This document shows, piece by piece, positions 24,174 through 33,336 of a DNA stretch of 39,144 nucleotides. The translations under genes and the position numbers were made by a program. The stretch is from Alphaproteobacteria bacterium. Lineage in GTDB: Bacteria; Pseudomonadota; Alphaproteobacteria; Reyranellales; Reyranellaceae. The notes below the pieces were generated by a model. The model had not been told where the DNA came from. It saw nothing but the letters and a program-made list of their open reading frames with translations, and searched no databases. Every line of letters begins with the position of its first letter. Position 1 is the first letter of the stretch. The DNA lies in contig CANJHI010000027.1 in the NCBI GenBank assembly GCA_947474005.1, positions 1-39,144 on the forward strand, in the 5' to 3' direction.

Positions 24174-24258
24174 GTGAATCGCAAGTGAATCTATCCTATT
24201 ATTTATAGTATATTGTAATTATTAGATAATATATTTATTTTCCATAACTAATATACCG
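24174..24258. promoter_or_regulatory. AT-rich upstream region of nfuA
   Basis: About 80 bp are very AT-rich in a high-GC genome. It begins with a direct repeat GTGAATC-gcaa-GTGAATC (24174-24191), followed by runs such as attatttatagtatat and attagataatatatttat. It lies in a 290-bp gap without a gene. I see no clear iron or Fur box, so its function (promoter, UP element, nucleoid-protein site) is inference. Confidence 0.45.
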
Positions 24259-24396
24259 CGACGCATAAGAATCAACTTGATCGACTGGACGCCGGTTCCT
24301 ACGTCCGGGGTACCGATTGGGGGCGGAGACGTCCCGTTCCCAGCCTGAGCGATGCCGAGCGGTCCGCCGCCAAGCGTTCGATGAAGGAGACCAGGT

Positions 24397-24945
24397 TTGT
24401 TTATCCAGACCGAGCAGACGCCCAATCCGTCCACCCTGAAGTTCCTCCCGGGCCGCGTGGTCATGGAGAAGGGGACGATGGATTTTGCGAGCGCCGATAC
24501 CGCCACGCCTTCGCCCTTGGCCAAGAGGCTGTTTGCGATCGAGGGCGTCGAGCGGGTGTTCTTCGGCTCCGACTTCGTGACCGTCACGAAGGAGGCGAAC
24601 CTTGACTGGCAGATCCTCAAGCCATCCATCCTGGGTGGCATCATGGAACATTACACCTCGGGCGACCCGGTGGTGGTCGACAGCGGCGATACGGCCGTTG
24701 CCGCATCGGACGACGACGAGATCGTCGCCCAGATCAAGGAATTGCTCGATACGCGCGTCCGTCCGGCCGTGGCCCAGGATGGCGGGGATATCGTGTTCCA
24801 GGATTTCAGAGACGGCGTGGTCTATCTCCATATGCAGGGGTCGTGCTCCGGCTGCCCCAGCTCGACCGCTACGCTCAAGATGGGGATTGAGAATCTTCTG
24901 AAGCACTACGTGCCGGAAGTAGTGGAAGTCCAGGCGGCCCAGTAG
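24397..24945 (+). CDS. nfuA: NfuA-type Fe-S cluster carrier
   Basis: This 182-residue carrier delivers 4Fe-4S clusters to apoproteins. The N-terminal domain (FIQTEQTPNPSTLKFLPG, about 2-90) is the usual Nfu_N scaffold. The NifU-like domain (about 108-175) has the CxxC pair Cys150 and Cys153 in MQGSCSGCPSS. It starts at TTG 24397; aaggag (24384-24389) lies 7 bases before it and no in-frame ATG fits the conserved N-terminus. Confidence 0.94.
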   Translation: MFIQTEQTPNPSTLKFLPGRVVMEKGTMDFASADTATPSPLAKRLFAIEGVERVFFGSDFVTVTKEANLDWQILKPSILGGIMEHYTSGDPVVVDSGDTAVAASDDDEIVAQIKELLDTRVRPAVAQDGGDIVFQDFRDGVVYLHMQGSCSGCPSSTATLKMGIENLLKHYVPEVVEVQAAQ

Positions 24946-24982
24946 GTCGCCTCAGCTCAAGCGTACAGCGTCGTTACAGCAT

Positions 24983-25006
24983 CGCGGTCCTCGTGGGGGG
25001 ACCGCG
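24983..25006 (+). terminator. Hairpin after nfuA, possible terminator
   Basis: CGCGGTCC (24983-24990) pairs with GGACCGCG (24999-25006) across an 8-base loop. There is no T run, so it may be a weak or Rho-assisted terminator. Confidence 0.3.
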
Positions 25007-25051
25007 CGTGGTGGGGTCGTTCGTTCGAGCCAACGAAACGAAGAGTGTGGA

Positions 25052-26164
25052 ATGAAGTTGTCAATCCGGCCCGCGGTCGAACGCGGGCGCCGTTATGCAT
25101 TTCCGGCGGCCTGGCTCGCCATGGTCGCCACCGGGGTAGGTCTCAGCGAACCGTTGCCGAACGTCGATGTCGCGCCGTATCTGTCCTTTGCCGCGATCGG
25201 GACGGCGAATGCCGCGTCGACGGAGCAACCGGCGTTTCTCGCCATGGACGCCCAGCCAGCGGCCTTGACGTTCGTGCGCCACGAACCGATCGAGCCCGAC
25301 GACTATTGGCCTCATTTCTCCCCGCGCGAAACGATCCTCGGGCACGGACGCTTCGCGGCGCCCGGCAACGCCGTGCGCCGACAGGTCCAGTTGCGGCCCA
25401 TCAGCCCGCGCACTGCCGACGAGCTTGCCGGATTCTTTCGGGACGTCGCCTATACCCTGACCGAAGTCCGCCTGGGTGAAGCCGTTCCGCCGATCAAGGT
25501 CGATCGTGTGCCGGGCGATCTCGGCACCAAGGACGGCAACGAGCGGAAGATGCTCTTCATCACCGCGATCCTGCCGGTGGTGCTGGAAGTCAATCAGCGC
25601 GTGCTCGCCGATCGTGAGCAGCTTCTCTACCTGCGCGACAAGATCGCGGCGGCACCGGAGCGCATGACGCCGATCGAGCGGATCTGGCTCGACAATCTCG
25701 CCGAGCGTTACGAAGCGTCGGTCGACAAGCTCGACGAACTGGCGCGCCGCGTCGATATCGTGCCGCCGTCGATGGCGATCGCCCAGGGTGGTGTCGAATC
25801 GGGCTGGGGCACCTCGTTCGCCGCGCGCAACGGCAATGCCCTGTTCGGTCAGATCCAGACGGTGGGCCGCCACAGTGTTTCCGTTCCGTGGACGCCAGGC
25901 GCCGGCATGCCACAGCCGTTCAAGGATGTCGGCGAGGCGACGGACGCCTACATCACCAACCTCAACACCCATCCGGCCTACGCCAGTTTTCGCGCTGAAC
26001 GCGCGGCGATGCGCGATCGTGGCGAGCATCCCGAGGGCTATCGCCTGATCGGCACGCTGCTGCGCTATTCCGAGCGCGGCCAGGGCTATGTGCAGTTCGT
26101 GCGCCAGATCATGCGCGAGAACGAACTCGGCGATTTCGACAAGTCCCGGCTCTCGAGCTTCTGA
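25052..26164 (+). CDS. Bax-like peptidoglycan glucosaminidase
   Basis: This 370-residue protein has a basic start and one hydrophobic segment (about 16-32, AFPAAWLAMVATGVGL), so it is exported or membrane-anchored. The C-terminal glucosaminidase domain has the catalytic glutamate in AIAQGGVESGWGTSFAARNGNALFGQ (Glu249), then MPQPFKDVGEATDAYITNLN and YRLIGTLLRYSERGQGYV. The middle part (KMLFITAILPVVLEVNQRVLADR) matches the Bax-type N-terminal extension. It probably cleaves peptidoglycan glycan strands. ATG 25052 follows a gaagagtg-type box. It is convergent with the dipeptidase gene. Confidence 0.86.
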   Translation: MKLSIRPAVERGRRYAFPAAWLAMVATGVGLSEPLPNVDVAPYLSFAAIGTANAASTEQPAFLAMDAQPAALTFVRHEPIEPDDYWPHFSPRETILGHGRFAAPGNAVRRQVQLRPISPRTADELAGFFRDVAYTLTEVRLGEAVPPIKVDRVPGDLGTKDGNERKMLFITAILPVVLEVNQRVLADREQLLYLRDKIAAAPERMTPIERIWLDNLAERYEASVDKLDELARRVDIVPPSMAIAQGGVESGWGTSFAARNGNALFGQIQTVGRHSVSVPWTPGAGMPQPFKDVGEATDAYITNLNTHPAYASFRAERAAMRDRGEHPEGYRLIGTLLRYSERGQGYVQFVRQIMRENELGDFDKSRLSSF

Positions 26165-26165
26165 G

Positions 26166-26723
26166 CTACATCATCGGGCGCGGCAGGTCGGCGTCGCAAA
26201 CCAGCGGATAGCGCCGGGCGTCGAAGAGCTGATAGTGCCACCATTCGTTGCGGTAGAAGTCCCAGCCTGCGGCGGTCATCAGGCCCATCAGCAGCAGCCG
26301 GTTGCGCTGGGCCTCGGCGGAGACGTCGGTTCGGCCATGATGCGACAGCGGCGTAAAGGCGTCGAACGCCGTGCCCATGTCGAGTTCGTGGCCGCTCTCG
26401 TCCAGCAGGCTGAGGTCGACCGCCACGCCGCGCGAATGCGGCGAGCCACGGCGCGGATCGGCGAGGAATTCCGGATCGGGATTGACGTTCCACAGCGCCC
26501 ATTGCGCCTCGACCGGCCGCAGCGCGTCGAAGATGCGCAGGCGCAGGCCGAGCGGCCGGGCCAGGGCAATCGCGGCGTCGAGCCGTCCGGCGGCCTCGCT
26601 ATGCAGCCAGCATTCGGCATTCCGGTAGACCGGGCGTCCCGTTAGATTGGCGTCAGTCGCATAGACCAGCGTCACGTCGACATCGAAGTTGGGCGGGGCG
26701 ATCGCAATCAGATCGAGTTTCAT
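26166..26723 (-). CDS. ddpX: D-alanyl-D-alanine dipeptidase (VanX/DdpX type)
   Basis: This 185-residue zinc peptidase hydrolyses D-Ala-D-Ala. The zinc motif SPHSRGVAVD gives His96 and Asp103, and EWWH gives the general base Glu160 and the third ligand His163. FDALRPVEAQW carries the substrate Arg69. No signal peptide is visible, so it may act in the cytosol, or export may be by another route. ATG 26723 starts at the conserved MKLDL. No VanH/VanA or ddp transporter genes are adjacent, so it probably serves cell-wall recycling and not resistance. It is divergent from tsaB with 72 bp between starts. Confidence 0.88.
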   Translation of the reverse strand: MKLDLIAIAPPNFDVDVTLVYATDANLTGRPVYRNAECWLHSEAAGRLDAAIALARPLGLRLRIFDALRPVEAQWALWNVNPDPEFLADPRRGSPHSRGVAVDLSLLDESGHELDMGTAFDAFTPLSHHGRTDVSAEAQRNRLLLMGLMTAAGWDFYRNEWWHYQLFDARRYPLVCDADLPRPMM

Positions 26724-26795
26724 GACCAAACAATGCCCAGCCGCCCGATCGAGCGCCAGAGGCTGGCGGACGGGCCGATCGATCCCGAGCCTGGC

Positions 26796-27473
26796 ATGAG
26801 CCTGGTGCTCGCACTCGACTGCGCGATCAGCGGACTGGGCGTCGCGGTAGTGCGCGACGGCGCCTGCCTGGCATCCCTGCGCGAAGAGGGGCGGGATCAG
26901 GCGGTCCGGTTGTTTCCGGCCGTGTCGTCGGTCCTTCGCGACGCGGGCGTCGCGCGACACGAATTGTCGCTGATCGGCGTAACCATTGGTCCGGGAAGTT
27001 TCACCGGCGTGCGCGTAGGCCTTGCTGCCGCCCGCGGCCTGGCCGTTGGTCTTGGCGTGCCGCTCGCCGGTCTTGCAACGACATCGGTTTTGATAGCCCA
27101 GGCCGCGCAGCAGGACCGGCTTGTCGTCGCCGCTGTCGACAGCCGCCTCGGCGACTGGTTCTGCGCAATCGGTGAGGCAGCGCAGGCGCCCTTTGCGGCG
27201 ACCGCGGACGAATTGGCGCGACGCCTGAACGCCAGGTCCTGCGTCGTCGTGGGTCCCGACGTCGGCCCGCTTGTCGCCCAACTGGCTGCCGCCGGCGTCG
27301 ATGCCAAGGCCGAGGTGGCTTTTGTCGATCCGGTCGCCGTCGCGCGGCTGGCACTTGCCCCCGGGATCGACGCCTGGCGGACGCGCAACGCGAGCGAAGG
27401 CTTGCCGCGGCCGCTGTACCTTCGCGGCGTCAGCATCACCCTGCCGGATGGCGCGCGCCGGACGGTGGACTGA
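26796..27473 (+). CDS. tsaB: tRNA threonylcarbamoyladenosine protein TsaB
   Basis: This 225-residue ASKHA-fold protein helps TsaD make t6A37 in tRNAs that read ANN codons. The N-terminus SLVLALDCAISGLGVAVV and the hallmark GVTIGPGSFTGVRVGLAAARGLA are clear. ATG 26796 matches the family N-terminus; an in-frame ATG 26733 would add a 21-residue tail with no family counterpart and lie only 10 bp from the divergent dipeptidase start. rimI follows without any gap, a standard pairing. Confidence 0.92.
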   Translation: MSLVLALDCAISGLGVAVVRDGACLASLREEGRDQAVRLFPAVSSVLRDAGVARHELSLIGVTIGPGSFTGVRVGLAAARGLAVGLGVPLAGLATTSVLIAQAAQQDRLVVAAVDSRLGDWFCAIGEAAQAPFAATADELARRLNARSCVVVGPDVGPLVAQLAAAGVDAKAEVAFVDPVAVARLALAPGIDAWRTRNASEGLPRPLYLRGVSITLPDGARRTVD

Positions 27474-27953
27474 ATGCCCGCACTCGATATGCGCCATGTC
27501 CTGCGCCCTCTGGGCGCGCTCGACCTGGACCGCGCGGCCGCATTGCACGGCGAGGCTTTCGTGCCCCTGGGTGAACGCGGCTGGACGCGGCAGGACATGG
27601 CCGAGCTGCTGGCCTCACCGGGCGTTGCGGGTCTTTTGCTTCAAATCGACGGCGCCGATGTCGGCATGGCCATTTGCCGGGTGGCGGCTGACGAGTCCGA
27701 ACTCGTCACCATTGCCGTCCGGTCGGCCGAGCGCCGCCGGGGTGCCGGGCGGACCTTGCTGTCGGCGGTCCTCGACCATGTGCGGGCAGCCGGTGCCCGG
27801 ACCCTGTTTCTCGAGGTCGCTGCCGATAATCCCGCTGCCCGGGCGTTATATGGGTCGGAGGGCTTTCGCGACGTCGGCAGCCGGCCGGCCTACTTCAAGC
27901 GCGGCCAGGGCCGCGCGGTGGAGGCGTTTGTAATGCGTCTCGATCTCGATTGA
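27474..27953 (+). CDS. rimI: Ribosomal-protein S18-alanine N-acetyltransferase
   Basis: This 159-residue GNAT enzyme acetylates the N-terminus of ribosomal protein S18. The acetyl-CoA motif RRRGAGRTLLSAVLDH is followed by LFLEVAADNPAARALYGSEGF and YFKRGQGR, typical of RimI. Its ATG immediately follows the tsaB stop, so the two are translated together. It converges on the TusA-like gene, whose stop codon directly abuts the rimI stop. Confidence 0.92.
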   Translation: MPALDMRHVLRPLGALDLDRAAALHGEAFVPLGERGWTRQDMAELLASPGVAGLLLQIDGADVGMAICRVAADESELVTIAVRSAERRRGAGRTLLSAVLDHVRAAGARTLFLEVAADNPAARALYGSEGFRDVGSRPAYFKRGQGRAVEAFVMRLDLD

Positions 27954-28202
27954 TCATGCCCGCCGGATTGTCACCATATGGGTATCGCCGTCTGCCTCGA
28001 TCCCCAAAATGGAGTGGCCCTCGTCCCGGGCGGCGCGCGGGACATTCCTGAGCGGTTCCTCGCCGCGCAGCCTGACCCTCAGAACCTCGCCCGAATTCAT
28101 GCGTTCGAGCTTGAGTTTCGTTCGCACGAATGTCATCGGGCAGACCTCGCCGGTAATATCGATGTCATGGTCGGGCTGTATAGCGTTTGGCTGTATGGAC
28201 AT
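27954..28202 (-). CDS. TusA-like sulfur-carrier family protein
   Basis: This is an 82-residue protein of the TusA/YedF/SirA fold. The conserved cysteine is Cys21 in GEVCPMTFVRTKLKLERM, but the second proline of the usual CPxP is Thr. LRVRLRGEEPLRNVPRAARDEGH and a closing MVTIRRA complete the fold. It could carry a persulfide on Cys21; the role is unknown. ATG 28202 precedes the fold directly. It is divergent from fur with 46 bp between, so the two probably share control sequences. Confidence 0.86.
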   Translation of the reverse strand: MSIQPNAIQPDHDIDITGEVCPMTFVRTKLKLERMNSGEVLRVRLRGEEPLRNVPRAARDEGHSILGIEADGDTHMVTIRRA

Positions 28203-28248
28203 GTCCCCAACTATACCGCGAACGCCGACCGGTGTAGGGTATTCCGAC

Positions 28249-28686
28249 ATGCCTGACCGTAAAGCCAAGCTCGAACTCCTCTGTGTTGAACGCGGTCTCA
28301 AGATGACCGATCAGCGCCGTGTCATCGCGCGTGTCCTCTCGGACGCGTCCGACCATCCCGACGTGGAGGCGGTTCATCGCCGCGCCACCGCGATCGACCC
28401 GAACATTTCCATTGCGACCGTCTACCGCACGGTTCGCCTGTTCGAGGAAGCCGGCATTCTTGCCAAGCATGATTTCGGCGATGGTCGCGCTCGCTATGAA
28501 GAAACACCCGACGAGCATCATGATCACCTGATCGATATCCAGAGCGGCAAGGTCGTGGAATTCCACAACGACGAGATCGAGGAACTGCAGCGCAAGATCG
28601 CGGAAAAGGCGGGCTATCGGCTGGTCGGTCACCGGCTCGAATTGTATGGCGTGCCTTTGGACGGAAAGACCGAACGGCAAAAATGA
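28249..28686 (+). CDS. fur: Fur-family metalloregulator
   Basis: This 145-residue metal-sensing repressor has a winged helix KMTDQRRVIARVL ... SIATVYRTVRLFEEAGI. The metal site is in YEETPDEHHDHLIDIQSGKVVEFH (His90, His91, His93 and following residues), then the dimerisation domain EIEELQRKIAEKAGYRLVGHRLELYG. The C-terminal CxxC zinc site of gamma-proteobacterial Fur is absent, as is common in alphaproteobacterial Fur/Mur. Iron or manganese specificity cannot be told by eye. ATG 28249 matches the family start. The fur, olsBA, miaB order is usual for this class. Confidence 0.9.
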   Translation: MPDRKAKLELLCVERGLKMTDQRRVIARVLSDASDHPDVEAVHRRATAIDPNISIATVYRTVRLFEEAGILAKHDFGDGRARYEETPDEHHDHLIDIQSGKVVEFHNDEIEELQRKIAEKAGYRLVGHRLELYGVPLDGKTERQK

Positions 28687-28751
28687 GTGGACTGAACCAT
28701 CGCCACCCCGATAATAGCCGAATGATTGGGGCGGCTCCCTGCGGATGAAGC

Positions 28752-29603
28752 ATGCGCATCGACCGCGTTGACAGTGAAGCCGAACTTCTTGGGACTCCCA
28801 CTTCGAGTGCGGAGATCGTCAAAGTCGTTGCCGGCGATTTCGAAGTCCGATTGGCCAAAGACACCGCCGAGATCGATGCGGCGCAGGCGCTTCGCTACCG
28901 GGTTTTCTACGAAGAAATGAAGGCACGGCCGACGGCGGAGATCGCCGCCAAGCGCCGCGACTTCGATTCGTTCGACAAGGTTTGCGATCATCTGCTCGTG
29001 CTCGACCGGCGTCGTGGCGAGGGCCCCGAGGGTATCGTCGGAACCTACCGGCTGATCCGCCGGTCGGCGGCGGCGAAGATGGGTCGCTTCTATTCGTCCG
29101 CCGAATACGACATCCAGCCGATGATCGACTATCCCGGCGAGGTGCTGGAACTCGGCCGGTCCTGCATCGAGAAGGATGCGCGCAACACCGCAACCATGCA
29201 GATGCTGTGGCGCGGCATCGCGCTCTATGCGTTCCACTACAACATTCAGGTGATGTTCGGCTGCGCCAGCTTTCCGGGAACCGATCCGTCACAGCATGCG
29301 CTGCCGCTCAGCTATCTCTATCACCATCATCTCGCCCCGCCGGAGATCAGGGTGCGCGCGCTGGCCAGCCGCTGCGTCAAGATGGACGTGCTTGCGCCGG
29401 GAACCTACGACGCCCGCAAGGCGATGGCGCGCGTGCCGCCGCTCATCAAGGGCTATCTGCGGTTGGGCGGTTTCGTCGGCGACGGTGCCGTGATCGATCC
29501 CGAATTCAACACCACCGACGTCTTCATCATCGTCAAGACCGAATTGGTGACGGAAAAATACATCCGGCATTACGAACGCGGGATTCGTGACCAGCACGAT
29601 TGA
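28752..29603 (+). CDS. olsB: Ornithine N-acyltransferase OlsB (lyso-ornithine lipid synthesis)
   Basis: This 283-residue GNAT-like enzyme transfers a 3-hydroxyacyl group from ACP to ornithine. LRYRVFYEEMKARPTAE, then VGTYRLIRR, YPGEVLELGRSCIEKDARN and LWRGIALYAFHYNIQVMFGCASFPG match OlsB and its hemolysin-like relatives. It overlaps olsA by 17 bp. Ornithine lipids are phosphorus-free membrane lipids that often replace phospholipids under phosphate shortage. The alternative reading (a generic GNAT hemolysin homologue) is unlikely because olsA follows. Confidence 0.88.
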   Translation: MRIDRVDSEAELLGTPTSSAEIVKVVAGDFEVRLAKDTAEIDAAQALRYRVFYEEMKARPTAEIAAKRRDFDSFDKVCDHLLVLDRRRGEGPEGIVGTYRLIRRSAAAKMGRFYSSAEYDIQPMIDYPGEVLELGRSCIEKDARNTATMQMLWRGIALYAFHYNIQVMFGCASFPGTDPSQHALPLSYLYHHHLAPPEIRVRALASRCVKMDVLAPGTYDARKAMARVPPLIKGYLRLGGFVGDGAVIDPEFNTTDVFIIVKTELVTEKYIRHYERGIRDQHD

Positions 29604-30438
29604 CGCGCCGACAGCGACAATGTGGATCGGTTCTCCCCTGCGCGGCGCGTTTCGTCTGCTGAGCTATCTGCTCCTGACGCTGGCGCTGCTGCCCTTTCAT
29701 CTGCTCGCGCTCGCGCTGCGGATCACGCCGGTCATCCGCTGGCTGCCGGTGGTCTATCATCGCATCGTCTGTGTCATCCTGGGCATTCGCGTGCGGGTCC
29801 ACGGCCGACCCTCGACGACGACGCCGACACTCTTTGTCTGCAATCACGTCTCCTACCTCGATATCGAATTGCTGGGCGGCCTGGTTCCCGGCTGCTTCGT
29901 CGCCAAGGCCGAAGTCGCAACCTGGCCGTTCTTCAGCACGCTCGCCAAGGCACAGCGCACCATCTTCGTCGAGCGGCGCTCGAGCAAGGCCAGCACCAGC
30001 CGCAATGAAATGCTGAAGCGACTGAACACCGGCGACAACCTCATGCTGTTTCCCGAAGGGACGAGCAGCGACGGCACGCGTGTTCTGCCCTTTCGCAGCG
30101 CCCTGTTTGCCGTGGCGCAGCTGCGCCAGAACGACAAGCCGATCGCCGTGCAGCCCGTCGCGATCGCCTACACGCGACTTGATGGCATTCCGCTCGGCCG
30201 CTACTGGCGGCCTCTGTTTGCATGGTTTGGCGATCTCGACCTGGTGCCACATCTCTGGCAGATGGTTTGCCTCGGCGAGACGGAGGCGATCGTGACGTTT
30301 TTCCCGACGATCGACATCGACCAGCTCGGCGATCGCAAGAAGCTCGCCGAATACTGCTTCCAGCAGGTATCGTTCGGCGTGCAATCGGCGAATTCCGGCC
30401 ACCCCGAGATGCTGCCGCCGGCGCCGGGCGCTGCCTAG
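29587..30438 (+). CDS. olsA: Acyltransferase OlsA (1-acyl-glycerol-3-phosphate acyltransferase family)
   Basis: This 283-residue PlsC-family membrane enzyme adds the second acyl chain to lyso-ornithine lipid. A hydrophobic N-terminal part (LLSYLLLTLALLPFHLLALAL, about 24-44) anchors it. The catalytic NHxxxxD is NHVSYLD (His87, Asp92), followed by VERRSSKASTSRNEM and the FPEGTSSDG motif (155-163). The start is GTG 29587 inside the end of olsB, so the two are translated together. miaB follows after 60 bp. Confidence 0.9.
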   Translation: MTSTIDAPTATMWIGSPLRGAFRLLSYLLLTLALLPFHLLALALRITPVIRWLPVVYHRIVCVILGIRVRVHGRPSTTTPTLFVCNHVSYLDIELLGGLVPGCFVAKAEVATWPFFSTLAKAQRTIFVERRSSKASTSRNEMLKRLNTGDNLMLFPEGTSSDGTRVLPFRSALFAVAQLRQNDKPIAVQPVAIAYTRLDGIPLGRYWRPLFAWFGDLDLVPHLWQMVCLGETEAIVTFFPTIDIDQLGDRKKLAEYCFQQVSFGVQSANSGHPEMLPPAPGAA

Positions 30439-30498
30439 AGCCTCTCGACCCCGGCCGCTGCCGGTGTTAGGAATTGGTCGTTCCAGCAACGGAGACCG

Positions 30499-31932
30499 AT
30501 GAAGGACGTCCGCACCACCGGGCAGCGCAAGCGCGTGTTCATTCGCACCTACGGCTGCCAGATGAACGTCTATGATTCGGACCGCATGGCCGATGTGCTG
30601 CGGCCGCTTGGCTATTCCCTGGCGGAAAATCCCGAGCAGGCCGACCTGGTCGTCCTCAATACCTGCCATATCCGTGAAAGGGCCTCGGAAAAGGTCTATT
30701 CGGAACTCGGCCGGTTGCGCGACCTCAAGGTCGAGCGCCGCCGTGACGGCGCCGATCTCACGATTGCCGTGGCGGGCTGCGTGGCGCAGGCCGAAGGCCA
30801 GGAGATCATCCAGCGCCAGCCAGCGGTCGATATCGTCGTCGGGCCGCAGGCCTACCATCGCCTGCCCGAACTGCTGGCCCGGGCGGCGCGCCAGTCCGAC
30901 GATCGCCGCGCCGACGGCCGTCGCCTGCCCGGCGCCGGCGTGCTCGACACGGAGTTTCCGGCCGAAAGCAAATTCGACCATCTGCCGGCGCCGTCGGCCG
31001 CCGACGTGCGCGCCGGCTCGGCGTTCCTCTCGATCCAGGAAGGGTGCGACAAGTTCTGCACCTTCTGTGTCGTGCCCTATACGCGGGGCGCTGAATATTC
31101 GCGGCCGGCGACGGCGGTGCTGCAGGAGGCGCGCGGCCTGGTGGCGGCGGGCGCGGTCGAACTCACGCTGCTCGGCCAGAACGTCAATGCCTATCACGGC
31201 GAGGGCGCTGATGGATCGACCTGGACGCTGGCGCGGCTGATCCGTGCGCTGGCCGAGATCGATGGTCTGGTGCGGATCCGCTACACCACCTCGCACCCGC
31301 GCGACATGGACGACGATCTCATTGCCGTGCACGGCGACGTGCCGCAACTCATGCCCTATCTGCACCTGCCGGTGCAGTCGGGGTCGGACCGTATCCTGGA
31401 GGCGATGAACCGCGGCCACGGCCGCGACCACTACCGGCGGCTGGTCGATCGCCTGCGTGGCGTTCGCCCGGATCTCGCCTTGTCGTCGGACTTCATCGTG
31501 GGCTTTCCGGGTGAGAGCGACGCCGACTTCGACGATACGATGCGGTTGGTCGACGAGGTCGGCTTCGCGTCGGCTTACACCTTCAAGTACAGCCGCCGGC
31601 CGGGAACGCCTGGAGCGGCGCTGGGCGATCAGCTTGCCGAAGACATCAAGACGGCGCGTCTCGCCGCGCTGCAATCGTTGCTCGGGCGCCAGCAACGCGA
31701 CTTCAACGCCTCCAAGGTCGGCACCATCGTGCCGGTGCTGTTCGCCGAGGCCGGACGCAAGCCGGGGCAAGTGCTGGGCAAGAGCCCTTGGCTGCAGTCC
31801 GTTTACGTCGAGGGCGATGCCGACATGATCGGGCGTCTTGTGAATGTGCGGCTGCTCGCCGCCTACGCCCTGAGCCTCGCCGGCGAGGTCGCGACGGGCG
31901 AAGCGCCCCCTCGATTTGAGGTCGCCGCGTGA
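30499..31932 (+). CDS. miaB: tRNA-2-methylthio-N6-dimethylallyladenosine synthase MiaB
   Basis: This 477-residue radical-SAM methylthiotransferase acts on i6A37 of tRNAs. The N-terminal UPF0004 domain has Cys20, Cys56 and Cys94 for the auxiliary cluster ([33 protein letters not shown]). The radical-SAM cluster motif is [17 protein letters not shown] (Cys183, Cys187, Cys190). A TRAM-like C-terminal domain follows. Its TGA overlaps the GTG of phoH, giving a coupled miaB-phoH-ybeY operon. Confidence 0.96.
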   Translation: MKDVRTTGQRKRVFIRTYGCQMNVYDSDRMADVLRPLGYSLAENPEQADLVVLNTCHIRERASEKVYSELGRLRDLKVERRRDGADLTIAVAGCVAQAEGQEIIQRQPAVDIVVGPQAYHRLPELLARAARQSDDRRADGRRLPGAGVLDTEFPAESKFDHLPAPSAADVRAGSAFLSIQEGCDKFCTFCVVPYTRGAEYSRPATAVLQEARGLVAAGAVELTLLGQNVNAYHGEGADGSTWTLARLIRALAEIDGLVRIRYTTSHPRDMDDDLIAVHGDVPQLMPYLHLPVQSGSDRILEAMNRGHGRDHYRRLVDRLRGVRPDLALSSDFIVGFPGESDADFDDTMRLVDEVGFASAYTFKYSRRPGTPGAALGDQLAEDIKTARLAALQSLLGRQQRDFNASKVGTIVPVLFAEAGRKPGQVLGKSPWLQSVYVEGDADMIGRLVNVRLLAAYALSLAGEVATGEAPPRFEVAA

Positions 31933-32903
31933 GTGTTCCGCTTGCCGGCGTCCGCGCTGCCGACGTTCGCCGCATGTCGTTCGACGACAATGCCCTGGTG
32001 GCGGCGCTCTATGGCAATCACGACCGGCACCTCGTGCGCATCGAACAGCTTGCGAACGTCCAGCTGAGCGCGCGCGGCAACCAGCTGGCCATCGCCGGCA
32101 CGCCGGATGACGCAACGGTGGCGCACAAGGCCCTGGCCGCGCTCTACGAGCGATTGAAGCGCGGCCTGTCCATCGAGATGGCCGACATCGACGCGGCGGT
32201 CCGCTTCGCGCGGACCGGCGCCGAACGCGGCGACGAGGACGGCATCCGCACGCGCCGCCGCACCGTGCAGGCCCGCACACCCGGACAGCGCGACTATCTG
32301 GCGGCGCTGCGCGAGCGCGACATGGTGTTCGCGCTGGGGCCGGCCGGCAGCGGCAAGACCTACCTCGCCGTCGCTATGGGCGTGTCGCTGCTCCTCGCGG
32401 GCAAGGTCGAACGCATCGTGCTGTCGCGGCCGGCGGTCGAGGCCGGCGAGCGGCTGGGCTTCCTGCCCGGCGACATGAAGGAAAAGATCGATCCCTACCT
32501 GCGGCCACTCTACGACGCGCTGCACGACATGGTGCCGGCCGAGCAGATCGCCAGCCGCATGGAGTCGGGCGAGATCGAGATCGCGCCGCTCGCCTTCATG
32601 CGCGGCCGCACGCTTGCCCATTGCTTCGTCATCCTCGACGAGGCGCAGAACACCACGCCAATGCAGATGCGCATGTTCCTGACGCGGCTCGGCGAAGGCT
32701 CGCGCATGGTGATCACCGGCGACCCCAGCCAGACCGACTTGCCGGGCGGCCAGAAGTCGGGCCTGAACGATGCGGTCGACACGTTGACGGACGTCGATGG
32801 CGTACGCTTCGTGCGGCTGACCTCCAAGGACGTCGTCCGCCACGATCTCGTGACCCGCATCGTCGAGGCCTATGACGCGCGCGACAAAAAGACCAAGGCT
32901 TAG
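31929..32903 (+). CDS. ybeZ: PhoH-like ATPase (YbeZ)
   Basis: This 324-residue P-loop protein has Walker A GPAGSGKT at 137-144, a Walker B-like [27 protein letters not shown], then [14 protein letters not shown]. The N-terminal region (about 1-110) is the KH-like YbeZ extension. YbeZ partners YbeY in RNA maturation and stress. The start is GTG 31929, overlapping the miaB stop as GTGA, and its 3' end overlaps ybeY by 32 bp. Confidence 0.95.
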   Translation: MSVPLAGVRAADVRRMSFDDNALVAALYGNHDRHLVRIEQLANVQLSARGNQLAIAGTPDDATVAHKALAALYERLKRGLSIEMADIDAAVRFARTGAERGDEDGIRTRRRTVQARTPGQRDYLAALRERDMVFALGPAGSGKTYLAVAMGVSLLLAGKVERIVLSRPAVEAGERLGFLPGDMKEKIDPYLRPLYDALHDMVPAEQIASRMESGEIEIAPLAFMRGRTLAHCFVILDEAQNTTPMQMRMFLTRLGEGSRMVITGDPSQTDLPGGQKSGLNDAVDTLTDVDGVRFVRLTSKDVVRHDLVTRIVEAYDARDKKTKA

Positions 32904-33336
32904 CTGCCACGTCGTCGTGCTTGATGCCGGCTGGCTAAAAGCCTTGCCCGGTGTCGAACGTCTGGTGCGCAAGGCTGCGCGCGCCGCGGCCAGGCGCGGC
33001 AAGTCTCTGAACGTCGCACTGGCCGACGACAAGGGCGTGCGCGTGCTGAACAAGCGCGACCGCAAAATGGATATGCCGACCAACGTTCTGTCCTACCCCT
33101 CGGGGGAGCGGGCATTCCTGGGCGACATCGTGCTGGCCCGCCAGACCGTGTGGCGCGAGGCGCGCGAACAGAAGAAATCACCCGCCGATCACGTCACGCA
33201 CCTCGTGGTGCATGGAACGCTGCATCTGCTCGGCCATGACCATGAGACGGGCGATGCCGACGCCGAACGCATGGAAGCGCTCGAGAGCCGCATCCTGAAG
33301 CGGCTCGGGATCGCTGATCCCTACGTCGTGCGCTAA
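32872..33336 (+). CDS. ybeY: Endoribonuclease YbeY (rRNA maturation)
   Basis: This 154-residue zinc endoribonuclease of the UPF0054 family has the motif [11 protein letters not shown] (His114, His118, His124). [20 protein letters not shown] and [14 protein letters not shown] are family stretches. ATG 32872 lies inside the end of ybeZ (32-bp overlap). Its TAA overlaps the stop codon of the opposing aldo/keto reductase by 2 bases. Confidence 0.95.
   Translation: MTRATKRPRLSCHVVVLDAGWLKALPGVERLVRKAARAAARRGKSLNVALADDKGVRVLNKRDRKMDMPTNVLSYPSGERAFLGDIVLARQTVWREAREQKKSPADHVTHLVVHGTLHLLGHDHETGDADAERMEALESRILKRLGIADPYVVR

Noticed and set aside
29533-32280. A 915-codon open frame on the minus strand
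   Set aside because: It lies fully opposite olsA and miaB, which have clear catalytic motifs; its residues are Arg/Ala/Gln-rich with no motif, as expected for an antisense frame in high-GC DNA.
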